Origin: Listeria monocytogenes
Lineage (GTDB): Bacteria; Bacillota; Bacilli; Lactobacillales; Listeriaceae
DNA length: 64,000 nucleotides
Direction of reading: 5' to 3'
Assembly (NCBI RefSeq): GCF_041765605.1
Contig: NZ_CP168900.1
Coordinates: 1,008,001-1,072,000 of the forward strand
The translations under genes and the position numbers were made by a program. Positions 27,425-36,366 of the stretch are shown here, one piece after another (the stretch's first letter is position 1; each line of letters starts with the position of its first letter). The notes under the pieces were generated by a model. The model made no database searches. It worked only from the letters and a program-made list of their open reading frames with translations, and was not told the origin of the DNA.

Positions 27425-28285
27425 GTGGAAAAAATAGGATTTGTTGGTACAGGTGTGATGGGCTCGAGCATGGCTTTGCATTTACTTGAAGCTGGCTATG
27501 AAGTGTTTGTTTATACGCGTACTAAATCAAAGGCAGAAGAGCTTTTGCATAAAGGGGCGCACTGGGAAGCTAGTCCTGCTTCACTTGCAAGCCAAGTGGA
27601 TATTTTAATATCAATGGTCGGTTATCCACAAGATGTCGAACAGCTTTACTTAGATGAGAATGGATTTTTAGCTAATTTATCCTCTGGTGCTGTTGCGATT
27701 GATATGACAACTTCCTCCCCAGCTTTGGCGAAAAAAATTGCTAAAGTAGGAGCGGAAAAAGGAATTGGTGTACTCGATGCTCCTGTTTCGGGTGGTGACA
27801 TTGGCGCGAAAAATGGCACACTCGCAATTATGGTCGGCGGGTCTGAAGAAGTGTTTTTAAAAGTGAAACCAATTTTAGACATTCTTGGCAGTAGTGTTAT
27901 TTTACAAGGGGATGCAGGTGCTGGACAACATACGAAAATGGTGAATCAAATTGCGATTGCTTCCAACATGATTGGTGTGACTGAGGCAATAATTTATGCC
28001 GAGGCGGCTGGGCTGAATCCATCACGTGTTCTGGATTCAATTTCAGGTGGTGCAGCTGGCAGTTGGTCGCTTACAAACTTGATTCCGCGTGTACTTAAGG
28101 ATGATTTTTCTCCAGGTTTCTTTATTAAGCATTTCATAAAAGACATGGGAATAGCGATTTCTGAAGCAAAACAAATGGGACTAGAGCTTCCAGGTTTAAC
28201 TTTAGCTGAAAAAATGTATCAAACACTAGCAGAGCAAGGTTTGAGTGAAGAAGGCACACAAGCGCTTATCAAATATTATCGTTAA
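27425..28285 (+). CDS. 3-hydroxyisobutyrate dehydrogenase-family oxidoreductase
   Basis: A 286-residue NAD(P)-dependent beta-hydroxyacid dehydrogenase. It shows the Rossmann GFVGTGVMGSSMALHLLEAGY, the substrate motif DAPVSGGDIGAKNGTLAIMVGG and the catalytic lysine in GAGQHTKMVNQIAI. It may act on 3-hydroxyisobutyrate, tartronate semialdehyde or a related acid; the exact substrate cannot be assigned. It starts at GTG after AGGAGG and is probably co-transcribed with the DUF218 gene. Confidence 0.88.
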   Translation: MEKIGFVGTGVMGSSMALHLLEAGYEVFVYTRTKSKAEELLHKGAHWEASPASLASQVDILISMVGYPQDVEQLYLDENGFLANLSSGAVAIDMTTSSPALAKKIAKVGAEKGIGVLDAPVSGGDIGAKNGTLAIMVGGSEEVFLKVKPILDILGSSVILQGDAGAGQHTKMVNQIAIASNMIGVTEAIIYAEAAGLNPSRVLDSISGGAAGSWSLTNLIPRVLKDDFSPGFFIKHFIKDMGIAISEAKQMGLELPGLTLAEKMYQTLAEQGLSEEGTQALIKYYR

Positions 28286-28287
28286 AA

Positions 28288-28325
28288 AAACATCCACTAA
28301 TTTAAGTTAGTGGATGTTTCTTTTT
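28288..28325. terminator. Bidirectional terminator between the dehydrogenase gene and patA
   Basis: AAACATCCACTAA pairs perfectly with TTAGTGGATGTTT, with A-rich and T-rich flanks. Confidence 0.92.
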
Positions 28326-29469
28326 ATTTTGCTATAAATTGAGCCATTCGGTCTAATGCTTCAGCAAGATTATTAAAGGAAGTGGCGTAAGAAAGGCGGA
28401 AATAACGATCGCCTTTTTCGGAAAAGGCATTTCCGGGGACAACTGCTACTTTGGCTTCTTCAGCAAGTTTTACAGCCCAATCGAAAGCATTTTCGGTTAT
28501 TTCATCGGGAAGTTTGACGAAGAAGTAAAATGCACCATCCGGTGGAATGACAGTAAAGCCCATTTTTTCTAGTCGATCTTGGGTGAAATTAGCGCGTGTT
28601 TTGTATTCAGTTCGCATTTGGAAAGCATCGTCTTTGCCGTTAGTAAGGGCTTCTAGTGCTGCTTTTTGGGAAATGGAACTTGCGCAAGTAACCGAATATT
28701 GATGGATTTTCAACATTTCTTGTGTAAGGGCTTCTGGTGCAAGTAAAAAGCCAATTCGCCAACCAATCATTGCGTGAGATTTTGATAAACCGTTGATAAC
28801 GATTGTCTGCTCTCTTAGTAAAGGCGCAATGCTCACATGCTCTTCGTGATAAGTTAATTCACTGTAAATCTCATCAGCAATGACAAAAATACCTGTTTCT
28901 TTTAATACTTCTGCTAATGCGAAAAGTTCTTTTTTAGAGAGTGTAACACCGGTCGGATTGGATGGATAAGGAATGATAAGTGCTTTAGTTTTTGGCGTGA
29001 TATGAGCACGTAATTGTTCAGGTGTTAATTTGAAATTAGTTTCGGTCGTATCAACTTTAACCGGGTGCGCTCTATTTAACGTAATTAGAGGCTCGTAACC
29101 TGGATAAATAGGGTCTGGTAAGATAACTTCATCCCCAGGCTCCAAAATCGTTTGCAAGGCAACGGAGATAGCCTCTGTAGCGCCGACCGTAACGATGATT
29201 TCTTTATTATTATAGGACAAGTCATATTTTTCATGAAAATAAGTGGAAGCTGCTTCGAGTAATTCTGGCATCCCGGCATTGGGTGTATAGTTGGTGAAGT
29301 TTTCTTCTATTGCTGAAATGGCCGCCTGTTTGACATGCTCTGGCGTTGGGAAGTCAGGTTCGCCAAGTGTTAAACGGATCATATCAGGAATACCCGTCAC
29401 TCGTGTATTAAAAGTTCTGATACCACTTACTTGAATATCGCGTAATTCTGGTCGAATAGATTTTGTCAT
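28324..29469 (-). CDS. patA: PLP aminotransferase PatA (N-acetyl-LL-diaminopimelate aminotransferase)
   Basis: A 381-residue class I/II aminotransferase. The PLP lysine lies in VINGLSKSHAMIGWRIG; other family marks are PSNPTGVTLS and the DEIYSEL motif. Placement near dapH and dapL, as in Bacillus subtilis, supports the aminotransfer step between N-acetyl-2-amino-6-oxopimelate and N-acetyl-LL-diaminopimelate. A GTG nine bases upstream is in frame, but the AAAGG site fits the ATG at 29469. It is transcribed against the neighbouring genes. Confidence 0.88.
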   Translation of the reverse strand: MTKSIRPELRDIQVSGIRTFNTRVTGIPDMIRLTLGEPDFPTPEHVKQAAISAIEENFTNYTPNAGMPELLEAASTYFHEKYDLSYNNKEIIVTVGATEAISVALQTILEPGDEVILPDPIYPGYEPLITLNRAHPVKVDTTETNFKLTPEQLRAHITPKTKALIIPYPSNPTGVTLSKKELFALAEVLKETGIFVIADEIYSELTYHEEHVSIAPLLREQTIVINGLSKSHAMIGWRIGFLLAPEALTQEMLKIHQYSVTCASSISQKAALEALTNGKDDAFQMRTEYKTRANFTQDRLEKMGFTVIPPDGAFYFFVKLPDEITENAFDWAVKLAEEAKVAVVPGNAFSEKGDRYFRLSYATSFNNLAEALDRMAQFIAK

Positions 29470-29633
29470 TTTCGTCACCTTTCTTTATAAGAAAATCCCG
29501 TGAAAATCAGGTGGGAGTAAGCTTCGTGATTTCATTCCATTATAGCTTAAAAAGGAAGAAAAGCAAAATGTCTGAAAATATACCTAAAAAACCTTGCACT
29601 TTTATGTAGAATGCTATAAGATAGTTTTAATAA

Positions 29634-29648
29634 TGATAATCATTTTCA
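29634..29648. promoter_or_regulatory. Putative Fur box
   Basis: TGATAAT-C-ATTTTCA matches the 7-1-7 Fur consensus (TGATAAT-n-ATTATCA) in 13 of 14 arm positions. It lies just downstream of -10-like sequences (TATAAG at 29605) and 40 bases before the small gene's start. Confidence 0.75.
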
Positions 29649-29688
29649 GTTAGAAATGATTACTTCAAAGTGGAAGGGGCCGCCGGAT

Positions 29689-29910
29689 ATGACTAAACCA
29701 GGTAAATACGAAGCTCTCTTTTTTCCAACGAAAGATGGCTTGCTAAAAATACATGCTTATGGCTTTAATCCTTGTGGTTCATGGGGCGAAGTATTTGCAA
29801 CAATTGGTGATCAAACTATATGCGTTAAAGGTTTCAATCGTCACAAAACCATCGTGCGAGCGACAAAAATGATTATCAGCGCTACTGCTAATCGGAAAAA
29901 TGAATTTTAA
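29689..29910 (+). CDS. Small protein with upstream Fur box, function unknown
   Basis: A 73-residue basic protein starting MTKPGKYEALFFPTKDGLLKIHAYGFNPCGSWGEVFATIG. The frame is open from an ATG at 29656, but that codon has no ribosome site, while GGAAGGGG lies nine bases before 29689. I recognise no domain; two cysteines are present (NPCGSW and TICVKG). The putative Fur box suggests expression under iron limitation. From memory, the EGD-e counterpart (lmo1007) is listed in the Fur regulon. A terminator follows, so it is monocistronic. Confidence 0.65.
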   Translation: MTKPGKYEALFFPTKDGLLKIHAYGFNPCGSWGEVFATIGDQTICVKGFNRHKTIVRATKMIISATANRKNEF

Positions 29911-29915
29911 TTATC

Positions 29916-29957
29916 AAAGACTGTAGAAAGGTTAATCCCTTTTTATAGTCTTTTTTT
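29916..29957 (+). terminator. Terminator after the Fur-box gene
   Basis: AAAGACTGTAGAAAGG pairs with CCTTTTTATAGTCTTT with minor mismatches, followed by a T7 run. Confidence 0.8.
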
Positions 29958-30214
29958 GGATAAAACAACGGCAAAATAGAACAAATCGTGTCTTTTAGGT
30001 TAATTTAAAATAATTTCTTTTTCTGAATATTTCCAGAACCCTTGCGTTATACGTGCGGTTTGCGATAAAATTTGGTAGTATAGTGAAAGAAATAAGATAT
30101 GGCGAAAAAACCAGATATGAGGAAATATGTAAAAAAGCATTGCCACGCGCGTAGTAACAGCAAGGTATGCCAATTTTTGCACGTCAGATGGTGGATTTGA
30201 GAGGAGAGTGTAAG

Positions 30215-30448
30215 ATGTCTCAGTTATTGGGAATTATTCAACGTTTACATGCAATGCAAGAAGATGAGTCAGCTGAAACACAAGCAAGACGTTTTGAAAA
30301 AAATGGTACGCCCGTGTGCGAAGTGAAGTTTTTTCAAGCTTCTAACTCATTTGAAGTAGAAATCTATGGCGACAATAGTAAATATCAATTCGATGATATT
30401 GATATGACTGCTATCGAAATTTTTGAAACGCTACAAGAAAACGAATAA
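30215..30448 (+). CDS. ykuJ: YkuJ family protein
   Basis: A 77-residue protein matching the YkuJ family of Firmicutes (SQLLGIIQRLHAMQEDESAETQARRFEKNG, then CEVKFFQASNSFEVEIYG and DDIDMTAIEIFETL). The function is unknown. The frame extends upstream, but GAGAGGAGAG is placed for the ATG at 30215. Its position between patA and the cbpB-ccpC pair matches B. subtilis synteny. A terminator follows. Confidence 0.85.
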   Translation: MSQLLGIIQRLHAMQEDESAETQARRFEKNGTPVCEVKFFQASNSFEVEIYGDNSKYQFDDIDMTAIEIFETLQENE

Positions 30449-30483
30449 CATGGTAAAAATCGGATAATCCGGTTATTTACTTA

Positions 30484-30518
30484 AGGGCTGTGAATTTTAT
30501 ATTCACAGCTTTTTTTGT
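30484..30518 (+). terminator. Terminator after ykuJ
   Basis: GGCTGTGAAT and ATTCACAGCT form the stem around TTTAT, followed by seven T. Confidence 0.88.
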
Positions 30519-30649
30519 TTTCAAGCACAAAATGAAAGAAATCAGACCAAATAGTATGGTAGAATAGGAGATGGAAAAGTTTCGTTTTATTTGAAAAAGT
30601 TGAAAGAAACTTCGTAGAGCTTGAAAATAAAGGAAGAGGAAGATTCTAA

Positions 30650-31102
30650 ATGATCTCAAATAGATTTGGACAATTTATTGACAATGAACTAGCTGATTCG
30701 ATGATTTCCGCTGAAAAGGTGGCTCATGTACAGCTTGGTAATAATTTAGAACATGCATTACTTGTTTTAACTAAATGCGGTTATTCAGTTATTCCTGTGC
30801 TAGACTTTGAATTTAAACTCCATGGGTTAATAAGTGCAGCAATGATCACGGATGCCATTCTTGGACTCGAACGTATTGAATTTGAACGGTTAGAGGATTT
30901 AAAAGTAGAAGATGTCATGCAGACGGATTTCCCAGTAATTAAAGATTTTAATAATAACGAGCGAATTGTACACTTACTTGTGGATCATCCTTTTGTTTGT
31001 GTTGTAGATGCGGACCACCATTTTGAAGGAATAGTAACAAGACGTGTTGTCTTAAAACAAGTCAACCGTTATATTCATTTGCAGGTGGAGGAAAATAGAT
31101 GA
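30650..31102 (+). CDS. cbpB: CBS-domain protein CbpB (YkuL type)
   Basis: A 150-residue protein made of two CBS repeats (about residues 15-75 and 80-140) and little else. YkuL-type proteins of Listeria (CbpB) and Bacillus (DarB) bind cyclic di-AMP and, without it, stimulate the (p)ppGpp enzyme Rel; that is established for the family, not shown here. AGAGGAAG lies upstream. The ccpC gene overlaps its stop by four bases, so the two are co-translated. Confidence 0.88.
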   Translation: MISNRFGQFIDNELADSMISAEKVAHVQLGNNLEHALLVLTKCGYSVIPVLDFEFKLHGLISAAMITDAILGLERIEFERLEDLKVEDVMQTDFPVIKDFNNNERIVHLLVDHPFVCVVDADHHFEGIVTRRVVLKQVNRYIHLQVEENR

Positions 31103-31977
31103 TTGTAACAGAATACGAATTGCTTGTTTGTTTAGCCGAAGAACTTAATATGCGCAAAAGTGCGGAAAAACTTTTTTTAAGCCAACCCGCCTTATCGCAA
31201 CGCTTGCAAACAATCGAAAGTAGATGGAATACTAAAATTTTTATTCGTACACAAAAAGGGCTGTTGCTTACACCAGAAGGAGAAGCTATTGTTCGTCATG
31301 CGTCTAGTGTTATTGAACGAGAACATACTATTCAAGAAAAACTCGAAGCAATGGAAGGTGTTGTCCGCGGAACACTACGTATCGCCTGTGCGAGTGTAGT
31401 AGCGCAAATGTGGCTGCCTCGTGTGCTAAAAGCTTTTTCAAGGGCATACCCTAATGTGCAGATTTCACTTGTAACCGGTTGGAGCAGTGAGGTTACGCAA
31501 CAACTAGCCGCAGGAAACGTCCATATTGGTATTGTTCGCGGAAGCTCTACTTGGAAAAGTGTTCAAAAACCATTATTTAATGACAAATTAATTTTAGTAG
31601 ATACGGAAATTACCAAAATTGAAGAAGTTTTCCAAACTAATCGACCATTTATCCAATTTCGCAGTGATTCGAATTATTACCAAGTGATTCAAGATTATTG
31701 GCAACGAAATTTCGGGAAAATGCCGCGTCAAGCGATGTTAATGGACCAAATGGAAACCTCTAGGCAAATGGCTCTAAATGGTATTGGTTTTGCGATTTTG
31801 CCGGAAGTGACGATGTTAGGCTACACGGATAAAATCAACAAAATTCCCTTAACAGAAAAAGATGGCTCGATTTTAAGTCGAGAAACAAATTTACTGACGT
31901 ATGAACAGTCACTCAGTTTACCACAAGTGAAGGCGTTTTTAGAAATAACAGATAAATTCCTTGAACAAGTTAAATAG
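31099..31977 (+). CDS. ccpC: LysR family regulator CcpC
   Basis: A 292-residue LysR regulator. The N-terminal helix-turn-helix is LLVCLAEELNMRKSAEKLFLSQPALSQRLQTIESRWNTKIFIRTQKG, followed by a periplasmic-binding-like effector domain. CcpC represses TCA-branch genes such as citB and citZ and responds to citrate. Gene order with cbpB and dapH matches the CcpC locus of Bacillus (ykuM). No target operon is in the window. It shares a transcript with cbpB. Confidence 0.9.
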   Translation: MIVTEYELLVCLAEELNMRKSAEKLFLSQPALSQRLQTIESRWNTKIFIRTQKGLLLTPEGEAIVRHASSVIEREHTIQEKLEAMEGVVRGTLRIACASVVAQMWLPRVLKAFSRAYPNVQISLVTGWSSEVTQQLAAGNVHIGIVRGSSTWKSVQKPLFNDKLILVDTEITKIEEVFQTNRPFIQFRSDSNYYQVIQDYWQRNFGKMPRQAMLMDQMETSRQMALNGIGFAILPEVTMLGYTDKINKIPLTEKDGSILSRETNLLTYEQSLSLPQVKAFLEITDKFLEQVK

Positions 31978-32024
31978 CTATGGCAAAATAGAAAGCAGAA
32001 CGTATCGGAAGGGGACAAAAATTC

Positions 32025-32735
32025 ATGGAACAAATGGATGCACACCAAATTATTTCTTTTATTCAAAATAGCAAGAAAGCAACACCTGTAAAAGTTTACC
32101 TTAAAGGGGACTTAGAAAAAATTGATTTCCCTAGTGATGTTAAAACTTTCATTACTGGAAATGCGGGAACTATTTTTGGAGAATGGGCAGTTGTTGAGCC
32201 ATTATTAGAAGCAAATAAAGCGAATATTGAAGATTACGTTATCGAAAATGATCGTCGTAACTCAGCTATTCCTTTGTTAGATATGAAAAATATTAACGCG
32301 CGTATTGAGCCAGGCGCAGTTATTCGCGACCAAGTAACTATTGGTGATAATGCTGTAATTATGATGGGAGCAAGCATTAATATCGGTTCTGTTATCGGTG
32401 ACGGTACGATGATTGATATGAATGTTGTTCTAGGCGGGCGCGCAACGGTTGGTAAAAATTGCCATATCGGAGCAGGTTCTGTGCTTGCTGGCGTAGTGGA
32501 ACCACCATCCGCTCAACCAGTAATTGTAGAAGATAATGTAGTTGTTGGCGCGAATGTGGTTGTTTTAGAAGGCGTACGCATTGGTGAAGGTGCGGTTGTA
32601 GCAGCTGGCGCAATCGTTACAAAAGACGTAGCTCCTGGAACAGTTGTAGCTGGGATTCCTGCACGTGAACTTAAAAAATTAGATGCAAAAACAGCTTCTA
32701 AAACAGAAATCATGCAAGAACTTCGTCAACTTTAA
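32025..32735 (+). CDS. dapH: Tetrahydrodipicolinate N-acetyltransferase
   Basis: A 236-residue left-handed beta-helix acyltransferase. Hexapeptide repeats start near residue 90 ([68 protein letters not shown]), with a short N-terminal domain typical of DapH. It acetylates tetrahydrodipicolinate in the acetyl branch of lysine/diaminopimelate synthesis. The next gene makes the deacetylase for the same branch; a hairpin with a T run lies between them. Confidence 0.93.
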   Translation: MEQMDAHQIISFIQNSKKATPVKVYLKGDLEKIDFPSDVKTFITGNAGTIFGEWAVVEPLLEANKANIEDYVIENDRRNSAIPLLDMKNINARIEPGAVIRDQVTIGDNAVIMMGASINIGSVIGDGTMIDMNVVLGGRATVGKNCHIGAGSVLAGVVEPPSAQPVIVEDNVVVGANVVVLEGVRIGEGAVVAAGAIVTKDVAPGTVVAGIPARELKKLDAKTASKTEIMQELRQL

Positions 32736-32739
32736 AAAT

Positions 32740-32782
32740 CAAAGGGAACTGTTTCGTCTGTTGGCGAAGCAGTCCTTTTTTA
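32740..32782 (+). terminator. Internal terminator-like hairpin between dapH and dapL
   Basis: ACTGTTTCG pairs with CGAAGCAGT (one G-U), extended by GG/CC next to a single bulged A, followed by six T. The dapL ribosome site begins right after the T run, so this may reduce rather than stop transcription. Confidence 0.7.
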
Positions 32783-32798
32783 GAAGGAGAGAATCGCC

Positions 32799-33914
32799 GT
32801 GTTAAATGAATTTATTGCCATTCGACGTGAGTTACACCAAATTCCTGAAACAGGTTATAAAGAGCTCAAAACACAAGCTTATTTATTAGATTATATTAGC
32901 AAATTACCGAGTGAACATTTAGAAGTGAAAAAATGGCGTACGGGGATTTTGGTTTTAGTAAAAGGAAACAATCCAGAAAAAACAATTGGTTATCGTACCG
33001 ATATTGATGCATTACCAATTACAGAAGAAACTGGGCTGCCTTTTGCATCAAAACATCCTGGGAATATGCATGCTTGTGGGCACGATTTACATATGAGTAT
33101 CGCACTTGGTGTATTGACGCATTTTGCAAGTAAACCAGCTAAAGATAACTTACTCTTCGTGTTTCAGCCTGCCGAAGAAGGTCCAGGTGGTGCCAAACCT
33201 ATCATGGAAAGTGCGGAATTTGCCGAGTGGCGACCAGACAGTATTTACGGGCTCCATATCGCACCAGAGTACAAAGTTGGAGAAATTGCGATTAAGCCAG
33301 GTTTACTTTTTGCGAATACATCGGAACTTTTTATTTCGTTTAAAGGAAAAGGTGGCCATGCGGCGTATCCTCATTTGGCGAATGATATGGTTGTCGCGGC
33401 AAGTGCGTTTGTCGGACAAATGCAAACAATTATAAGCCGGAATATTGATCCAATGGATAGCGCGGTTATCACGATTGGACGGATTCATGGCGGCGAAATT
33501 CAAAATGTCATTGCGGAAACCGCTTATTTAGATGGAACCATTCGAACGCTTTCCCCTGAAACAATGCAGATTGTTTGGACTCGTTTGAAACAGCTAGCAA
33601 AAGGATGGGAAGAAGCCTACCAATGTGAAGTAGAATTCCATCCTGGATCCGATTACTATCAAGTGGACAATGATCCAGTTGAAACAGAAGAATTCATCCA
33701 CTTTTTGGAAGAACAATATCCAGAAAGTTATGTGCCAGCTCGTTCAGCGATGACTGGAGAAGACTTTGGTTACTTTTTATCTGAAATTAAAGGGTTTATG
33801 TTTTGGTTAGGCGTGGATTCCGAGTACAGTTTGCATCACGCGAAACTTAGTCCAAAAGAAGAAGCTATTCCATTTGCAATTGATGTATTAATCCACTTTT
33901 TGGAAAGTAAATAA
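32799..33914 (+). CDS. dapL: N-acetyl-diaminopimelate deacetylase
   Basis: A 371-residue M20 family metallo-amidohydrolase. Metal-site motifs are [29 protein letters not shown] (residues about 90-99) and [14 protein letters not shown]. With dapH upstream and patA at 28.3 kb it completes the acetylated route to LL-diaminopimelate, as in B. subtilis (YkuR). It starts at GTG after AGAAGGAGAG. A strong terminator follows. Confidence 0.9.
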   Translation: MLNEFIAIRRELHQIPETGYKELKTQAYLLDYISKLPSEHLEVKKWRTGILVLVKGNNPEKTIGYRTDIDALPITEETGLPFASKHPGNMHACGHDLHMSIALGVLTHFASKPAKDNLLFVFQPAEEGPGGAKPIMESAEFAEWRPDSIYGLHIAPEYKVGEIAIKPGLLFANTSELFISFKGKGGHAAYPHLANDMVVAASAFVGQMQTIISRNIDPMDSAVITIGRIHGGEIQNVIAETAYLDGTIRTLSPETMQIVWTRLKQLAKGWEEAYQCEVEFHPGSDYYQVDNDPVETEEFIHFLEEQYPESYVPARSAMTGEDFGYFLSEIKGFMFWLGVDSEYSLHHAKLSPKEEAIPFAIDVLIHFLESK

Positions 33915-33960
33915 AAAGACGTCAATTCGTTCTCACAAGGAGCGAATTGGCGTCTTTTTA
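33913..33960. terminator. Bidirectional terminator between dapL and the MscS gene
   Basis: AAAAAGACGTCAATTCG pairs with CGAATTGGCGTCTTTTT (one G-U), with suitable flanks on both strands. Confidence 0.92.
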
Positions 33961-34839
33961 ATTATTATTTGGTCCGAATGAGCTAACAAAATTGAGTGGT
34001 AGTTCGATTTCGTTTTCTGCGAGTGCTTCGCGAATATCTTTGAGTAAGTCACGTTGAACAGAATACTGCTCGCCGTTCACTGCTTTACCGACTACGCGGA
34101 TAATCATATTTGTTGCGTCAATGTTTTGCACACCTAATACAACAGGGGGCTCAACGATATTTTTATTTTCTTTTGCAGCTACGTCACAAACCTCACCAAT
34201 AATTTTAATTGCTTTTTCCGGATCTTCATGTGGACTAATTTGAATGTCCACCATCACACGCATATTACCGCGCGAATGATTACTAACGACCATAATTTGT
34301 CTGTTAGGAATGAAATGAAGCGTGCCATCAAAATCACGTACCTGTGTTGTTCTAAGTCCAAGTGCTTCTACTGTTCCATTAACTAGTCCAATGGTAATCG
34401 TATCACCAACATCAAGTTGACGTTCAAGTAGAATAAAAAATCCAGTCACAACGTCACTAACAAGCCCTTGAGCACCAAAGGCAATGGCCAAACTCGCCAC
34501 CCCAGCACTTGCAATAATCGCTGTAACATCCATAAAGTTCTGTAATAATAAAATCGCAAAAGTGAAAAATAAAACATAGCCGTAAAAATTAGAAATCAAG
34601 CTTTCTAACGTATCCGCGCGCCCAACAGAAACTGCTTGTTGTTGCCGATATTTGCGGAAGAAACTACGGATAATTTTATTACCAACCACGCGGAAAATAA
34701 AATAAAGAGCAATTAAAATGGCAATTTTTATTCCAACTGAAATAACATGATTCCAAAATTGGTCCCAGTCAATAGAACTGAACCACTTTTTGAGTAAATT
34801 CATCTTCTGGTCCACATCCTTTGAAAGTTCTCCATCCAT
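33958..34839 (-). CDS. Small-conductance mechanosensitive channel, MscS family (YkuT type)
   Basis: A 293-residue channel with an N-terminal helix (about residues 30-50), a second helix and the pore-lining TM3 (IIASAGVASLAIAFGAQGLVSDVVTGFFILLERQLDVGDTI), then the beta and alpha/beta vestibule domains. It should open under membrane tension and release solutes on hypo-osmotic shock. GGAAGGGGGAG precedes the ATG at 34839. It lies beside gbuABC, which imports the osmolyte betaine, but is transcribed away from it. Confidence 0.9.
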   Translation of the reverse strand: MDGELSKDVDQKMNLLKKWFSSIDWDQFWNHVISVGIKIAILIALYFIFRVVGNKIIRSFFRKYRQQQAVSVGRADTLESLISNFYGYVLFFTFAILLLQNFMDVTAIIASAGVASLAIAFGAQGLVSDVVTGFFILLERQLDVGDTITIGLVNGTVEALGLRTTQVRDFDGTLHFIPNRQIMVVSNHSRGNMRVMVDIQISPHEDPEKAIKIIGEVCDVAAKENKNIVEPPVVLGVQNIDATNMIIRVVGKAVNGEQYSVQRDLLKDIREALAENEIELPLNFVSSFGPNNN

Positions 34840-35172
34840 TTCATCTCCCCCTTCCTAATGAAATGTCCTTTTCTATTCTAACAAATATTTTACAAAAATG
34901 CTGTTTTTAAAATAAATTATCCCCAGAAAAAGCGCTTTTTTCTTGAAAAATCCTCCTTTTTTACAAAAAAAATTAAAAAACTGTCAGCCACTGTTGTTGT
35001 AAGATGGAGGCGCTTTCTAAAATGTGCAAAATAGCGCAAACCAAACTGTATGATGTGAAACTGAGCCAAAACTTGTGTACAATGATAAATGTTATTGCTT
35101 TTTTAAAAGTGATATGGGCCGAATTTTTGCCTAGTAAATAATTCAATCTAAAAAAAGAAAGGGGATTTTATT
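34840..35172. promoter_or_regulatory. Divergent region between the MscS gene and gbuA
   Basis: A 333-base gap. A TACAAT box at 35089 with a GTGAAA-like box 17 bases upstream is a candidate gbu promoter. AAAAAGCGCTTTTT (34928-34941) is a palindrome with the core of a catabolite-responsive element but with mismatches at the ends. I could not place a clear sigma-B promoter here, although gbu is known from the literature to have one. Confidence 0.4.
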
Positions 35173-36366
35173 TTGAGCAAGATTAAAGTAGAAGAGCTAA
35201 CGAAAATTTTTGGAAAAAAGGCTTCCAAAGCATCTTCTTTACTTTCTCAGGGGAAATCGAAAACAGATATTTTGAAAGAAACAGGGGCGACTATTGGTGT
35301 TAATAAAGCATCTTTTAGCGTAGAAGAAGGAGAAATTTTCGTTATTATGGGGCTTTCTGGTAGTGGGAAGTCGACTTTGGTACGACTTTTAAACCGTCTA
35401 ATTGAGCCTACGAGCGGAAAAATTTGGCTTGACGGAAAAGAACTATCTAGTCTAAATAAAAAAGAACTTTTGGAAGTCAGAAGAAAAAGCATGAGTATGG
35501 TCTTCCAAAACTTTGGTTTATTTCCGAATAGAACGATTAATCGTAACGTAGAATACGGCCTTGAAATTCAAGGAATGGACAAAGAAGAGCGCGAGAAAAA
35601 TGCAGCAGAATCGCTTGCACTTGTTGGTTTAGCTGGTTACGGCGATCAATATCCTTCGCAACTTTCTGGTGGGATGCAGCAACGTGTAGGGCTTGCGAGA
35701 GCACTTGCTAACAATCCAGATATTTTATTAATGGATGAGGCTTTCTCTGCACTTGACCCACTTAACAGAAAAGATATGCAAGATCAATTACTAGATTTAC
35801 AAGATAAAATGAAGAAAACAATCATCTTTATTACCCATGATTTGGATGAGGCACTTCGTATTGGCGACCACATTATGATTATGCGTGATGGTTCTGTCGT
35901 TCAAACAGGTTCCCCGGAAGAAATTCTGGCACATCCAGCAAATGAATATGTTGAAAAATTTATTGAAGATGTAGATCGTTCCAAAGTTTATACAGCGAGC
36001 AACGTAATGATACGTCCAGAAATCGTTAATTTTGAAAAAGATGGTCCTCGTGTTGCGCTTAAACGGATGCGTGAGGCTGGAACTTCCAGTGTATTCGTTG
36101 TTAAACGTAATCGTGAGCTAGTTGGTATTGTCCATGCAGCGGAAGTTTCTAAACTAGTAAAAGAAAATATTACTTCACTAGAAACAGCTTTACATCGTGA
36201 TGTGCCTACAACTGGCCTAGATACGCCGCTTGCAGAAATCATGGATACTATCTCGACAACAACGATTCCGATCGCTGTAACCGAAGATGGGAAATTAAAA
36301 GGAATTATTATTCGCGGATCCGTTCTGGCCGCACTTTCTGGAAACGAGGTGAACGTTAATGCCTAA
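35173..36366 (+). CDS. gbuA: Glycine betaine ABC transporter ATPase
   Basis: A 397-residue ATPase of the ProV/OpuAA type. It has the N-terminal helical extension, Walker A (GLSGSGKSTLVR, near residue 62), signature (LSGGMQQRVGLARA), Walker B (ILLMDEAFSALDP) and two C-terminal CBS domains (about residues 275-390), which in relatives sense ionic strength or c-di-AMP. It drives import of glycine betaine. It starts at TTG after AAAGGGG and overlaps gbuB by eight bases. Confidence 0.95.
   Translation: MSKIKVEELTKIFGKKASKASSLLSQGKSKTDILKETGATIGVNKASFSVEEGEIFVIMGLSGSGKSTLVRLLNRLIEPTSGKIWLDGKELSSLNKKELLEVRRKSMSMVFQNFGLFPNRTINRNVEYGLEIQGMDKEEREKNAAESLALVGLAGYGDQYPSQLSGGMQQRVGLARALANNPDILLMDEAFSALDPLNRKDMQDQLLDLQDKMKKTIIFITHDLDEALRIGDHIMIMRDGSVVQTGSPEEILAHPANEYVEKFIEDVDRSKVYTASNVMIRPEIVNFEKDGPRVALKRMREAGTSSVFVVKRNRELVGIVHAAEVSKLVKENITSLETALHRDVPTTGLDTPLAEIMDTISTTTIPIAVTEDGKLKGIIIRGSVLAALSGNEVNVNA

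Noticed and set aside
34926-34943. Catabolite-responsive element upstream of gbuA
   Set aside because: The GCGC-centred palindrome lacks the TG and CA ends of the cre consensus, so it is too weak to call as a site.
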